Of a DNA stretch of 64,000 nt, positions 62,326-64,000 are shown piece after piece (position 1 is the stretch's first letter; each line of letters opens with the position of its first letter). Source of the stretch: Streptomyces cacaoi (GTDB lineage: Bacteria > Actinomycetota > Actinomycetes > Streptomycetales > Streptomycetaceae); NCBI RefSeq assembly GCF_006539165.1, contig NZ_BJMM01000013.1, positions 62,001 to 126,000 on the forward strand, given 5' to 3'. A program made the translations under genes and the position numbers. Below the pieces are notes generated by a model. It ran no database searches, was not told the origin of the DNA, and saw only the letters and a list, made by a program, of their open reading frames with translations.

Positions 62326-63062
62326 GGGTCCTCCTGCGGGGTGGGGCGGCAGCCGTACGGTCGTGCACACACCTTCGGATGTCGCGACCTCGTCCGGATG
62401 CGGGACGGATGGGGGGCATCTTGCCATCCGGACATCGGGCTGCACGCCGCCCGCGAGGTCAAAATCGGATAACGGACCTGCGGTTCCGGATACAGGGCGC
62501 CGTCCACCGCGTAAGGGGCGACCGGGCACCTTTCCCAACAGCCCACGCGGCACGGCGGGATGAGCCGGAGGGCTCTCGGCCGGGGCGGCGCACCCGTCCT
62601 CCGGGGGCCGGATCCGCGGCGCCCGGCGACCCGGCGCGGTACGTCCCGCCGCACGCCTCGTCTCACTGTGCGGACATCCGGGCCGGGAGGGGAACTTCGC
62701 CCGGACTCCCCCCTGTTCGGGATCGTTCCGGAGCAACCGGACTGTTCGGGACCCACCGGACCGGCCGGCGCCCCGGCGGCGGGCGGCGACGGCGCACCGG
62801 ATACCGCGCCGGGGCACGAGCGGGGCTCGCGGACCACTGCACCCGGGCTGGATCGAGGTCGTCGCCACCGGCCCCCGTCGGGTAGAAAGGTCGATTACAC
62901 CCCTCACCTGGGGACCAGGGCACGTGTGCGGCGTGCCCGGCGTCCGTACCTCCCTCCGGGCAGCGGCCAACCGCTCTCCCGGGAAGCGGACGCGGTGCCC
63001 GCCCGTTCCTCACAGCAGGGAGCGGTCACCCTCACCGACATCAGACAAAAGGGGTTCACACA
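62326..63062. other. Long divergent intergenic region between ABC transporter and malic-enzyme genes
   Basis: About 737 bases without a convincing gene. On the transporter side, TTTGAC (minus strand, near 62460-62465) could be a -35 box but no -10 is clear. A short CTGTTCGGGA direct repeat (62711 and 62744) is present. The malic-enzyme ribosome binding site AAAAGGGG lies near 63048. No riboswitch or operator was recognised. Confidence 0.4.
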
Positions 63063-64000
63063 GTGGCAGCGGAGATCGTCAATCAGAAGGACGGGCTGGA
63101 GGACGACGTCATCGATCCGGCCTTCGCCCTGCACAGGGGCGGCAAGATGGCCGTGCAGGCGACCGTGCCGGTGCGCGACGCCGACGACCTGTCCCTCGCC
63201 TACACGCCCGGCGTCGCCAAGGTTTGCAGCGCCATCGCCGAACAGCCCGACATGGTCGACGACTACACCTGGAAGTCCCAGGTGGTCGCTGTGGTGACGG
63301 ACGGCAGCGCGGTGCTCGGTCTGGGCGACATCGGCCCGGGCGCCTCGCTCCCCGTGATGGAGGGCAAGGCCATCCTCTTCAAGCAGTTCGGCGGCGTGGA
63401 CGCGGTGCCGCTCGCGCTGGACACCCAGGACACCGACGAGATCGTCGCCACGGTCTCCCGGCTCGCCCCGTCCTTCGGCGGCGTCAACCTGGAGGACATC
63501 GCGGCCCCCCGCTGCTTCGAGATCGAGGCACGGCTGAAGGAAGCGCTGGACATCCCGGTCTTCCACGACGACCAGCACGGCACCGCGATCGTCACGCTGG
63601 CCGCCCTGCGCAACGCGGCCAAGCTGAACGGGCGCACGCTGGGCGAGCTGCGCGCGGTCATCTCCGGTGCGGGCGCGGCCGGTGTCGCGATCGCCCGGAT
63701 CCTGATCGAGGCGGGCATCGGCGACGTGGCGGTCTGCGACCGCAAGGGCGTCGTCTCGCAGGACCGGGAGGACCTCACGGCGGTCAAGCGCGAGCTGGCC
63801 GGCTTCACCAACAAGGCGGGCCGCACGGGCTCGTTGGAGGCCGCGCTGGACGGCGCCGACGTCTTCATCGGCGTCAGCGGCGGCACCGTCCCCGAGGACG
63901 CGGTGGCGCGGATGGCCGAGGGCGCCTTCGTCTTCGCCATGGCCAACCCGAACCCGGAGGTCCACCCGGACGTCGCCCGCAAGTACGCGGCCGTGGTGGC
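63063..64000 (+). CDS. NAD-type malic enzyme (malate oxidoreductase), truncated by the window end
   Basis: The first 312 codons of an NAD-dependent malic enzyme, which oxidatively decarboxylates malate to pyruvate. Motifs seen: SLAYTPGVAKVC (the Tyr of the active site), VVTDGSAVLGLGDIGPGASLPVMEGKAILFKQFGGVDAVPLALDT (malate and metal-binding region), INLEDIAAPRCFEIEARLKEALDIPVFHDDQHGTAIVTLAAL (divalent metal and substrate residues E, D, D) and the NAD Rossmann loop VISGAGAAGVAIARIL. The GTG start is supported by an AAAAGGGG ribosome binding site 9-16 bases upstream. The gene runs off the edge, so the C-terminus is not seen. I recall the same transporter/malic-enzyme pairing in S. coelicolor. 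Confidence 0.95.
   Translation, partial: MAAEIVNQKDGLEDDVIDPAFALHRGGKMAVQATVPVRDADDLSLAYTPGVAKVCSAIAEQPDMVDDYTWKSQVVAVVTDGSAVLGLGDIGPGASLPVMEGKAILFKQFGGVDAVPLALDTQDTDEIVATVSRLAPSFGGVNLEDIAAPRCFEIEARLKEALDIPVFHDDQHGTAIVTLAALRNAAKLNGRTLGELRAVISGAGAAGVAIARILIEAGIGDVAVCDRKGVVSQDREDLTAVKRELAGFTNKAGRTGSLEAALDGADVFIGVSGGTVPEDAVARMAEGAFVFAMANPNPEVHPDVARKYAAVV

Overview
The window is high-GC actinomycete DNA, almost certainly a Streptomyces chromosome. Evidence: extreme third-position GC, many GTG starts with GGAGG-type ribosome binding sites, a complete conservon (cvnABCD), a Lon gene preceded by a HAIR element for HspR, the fused actinobacterial 2-oxoglutarate decarboxylase/dehydrogenase Kgd, and a single in-frame TTA (bldA-type) codon in the genes surveyed. 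No tRNA, rRNA, insertion sequence, prophage or CRISPR array was seen.

Layout. (1) 1-12.2 kb: a degenerate protein kinase, a secreted NlpC/P60 cell-wall hydrolase, a PP2C-type phosphatase, then the conservon cvnA-B-C-D with start/stop overlaps and an FAD monooxygenase behind it, ending at a convergent MarR regulator. (2) 12.4-23.4 kb, housekeeping: secreted GH25 muramidase, Lon under a HAIR operator, a spermidine-synthase-like protein, an OmpR-type two-component pair, and the large Kgd protein, closed by a strong hairpin. (3) 23.5-46.8 kb, accessory block of 13 genes all on the minus strand. It holds two diverged copies of a vWA-MoxR-VMAP ternary system. Copy B is Trypco1, active trypsin/VMAP, MoxR and a SAV_2336 protein fused to a dead trypsin/VMAP module. 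Copy A is active trypsin/VMAP, MoxR and SAV_2336-TPR. Copy A runs into a peptide-modification module: a 100-residue FxsA-like putative precursor, a HExxH putative peptide hydroxylase and a TIR/NB-ARC/TPR protein. Upstream of copy B lie a PadR regulator, a DUF4097 protein and a small DUF6104 protein. (4) 47-64 kb: a small-subunit/amidase/TetR operon, an orphan histidine kinase, a GNAT, an MFS exporter with divergent ArsR, TetR, NADAR, methyltransferase, quinone-oxidoreductase-like, Uma2 and F420-type genes, a polar amino-acid ABC transporter, and the start of an NAD-type malic enzyme.

How the parts may work together. The conservon is a membrane sensor coupled to a roadblock/small-GTPase relay; a TTA codon in cvnC suggests developmental control through tRNA-Leu(UUA). 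The minus-strand block resembles NTP-dependent conflict or self/non-self systems: MoxR ATPases drive vWA-type proteins, trypsin-like VMAP proteins supply proteolysis, and a STAND/TPR protein plus a modified peptide may add a sensor or effector arm. That functional reading is inference; domain identities and gene order are read from sequence.

Regulatory DNA is unusually legible: HAIR at lon, paired 21-bp palindromes between arsR and the MFS gene, a shared AAGCAAAG-N4-TGCTTT motif at both ends of the amidase operon, and an 11-bp perfect inverted repeat upstream of the DUF4097-padR pair. Several short tandem repeats are also present; the most striking is a ten-copy octamer in which each copy carries a start codon and a stop codon.
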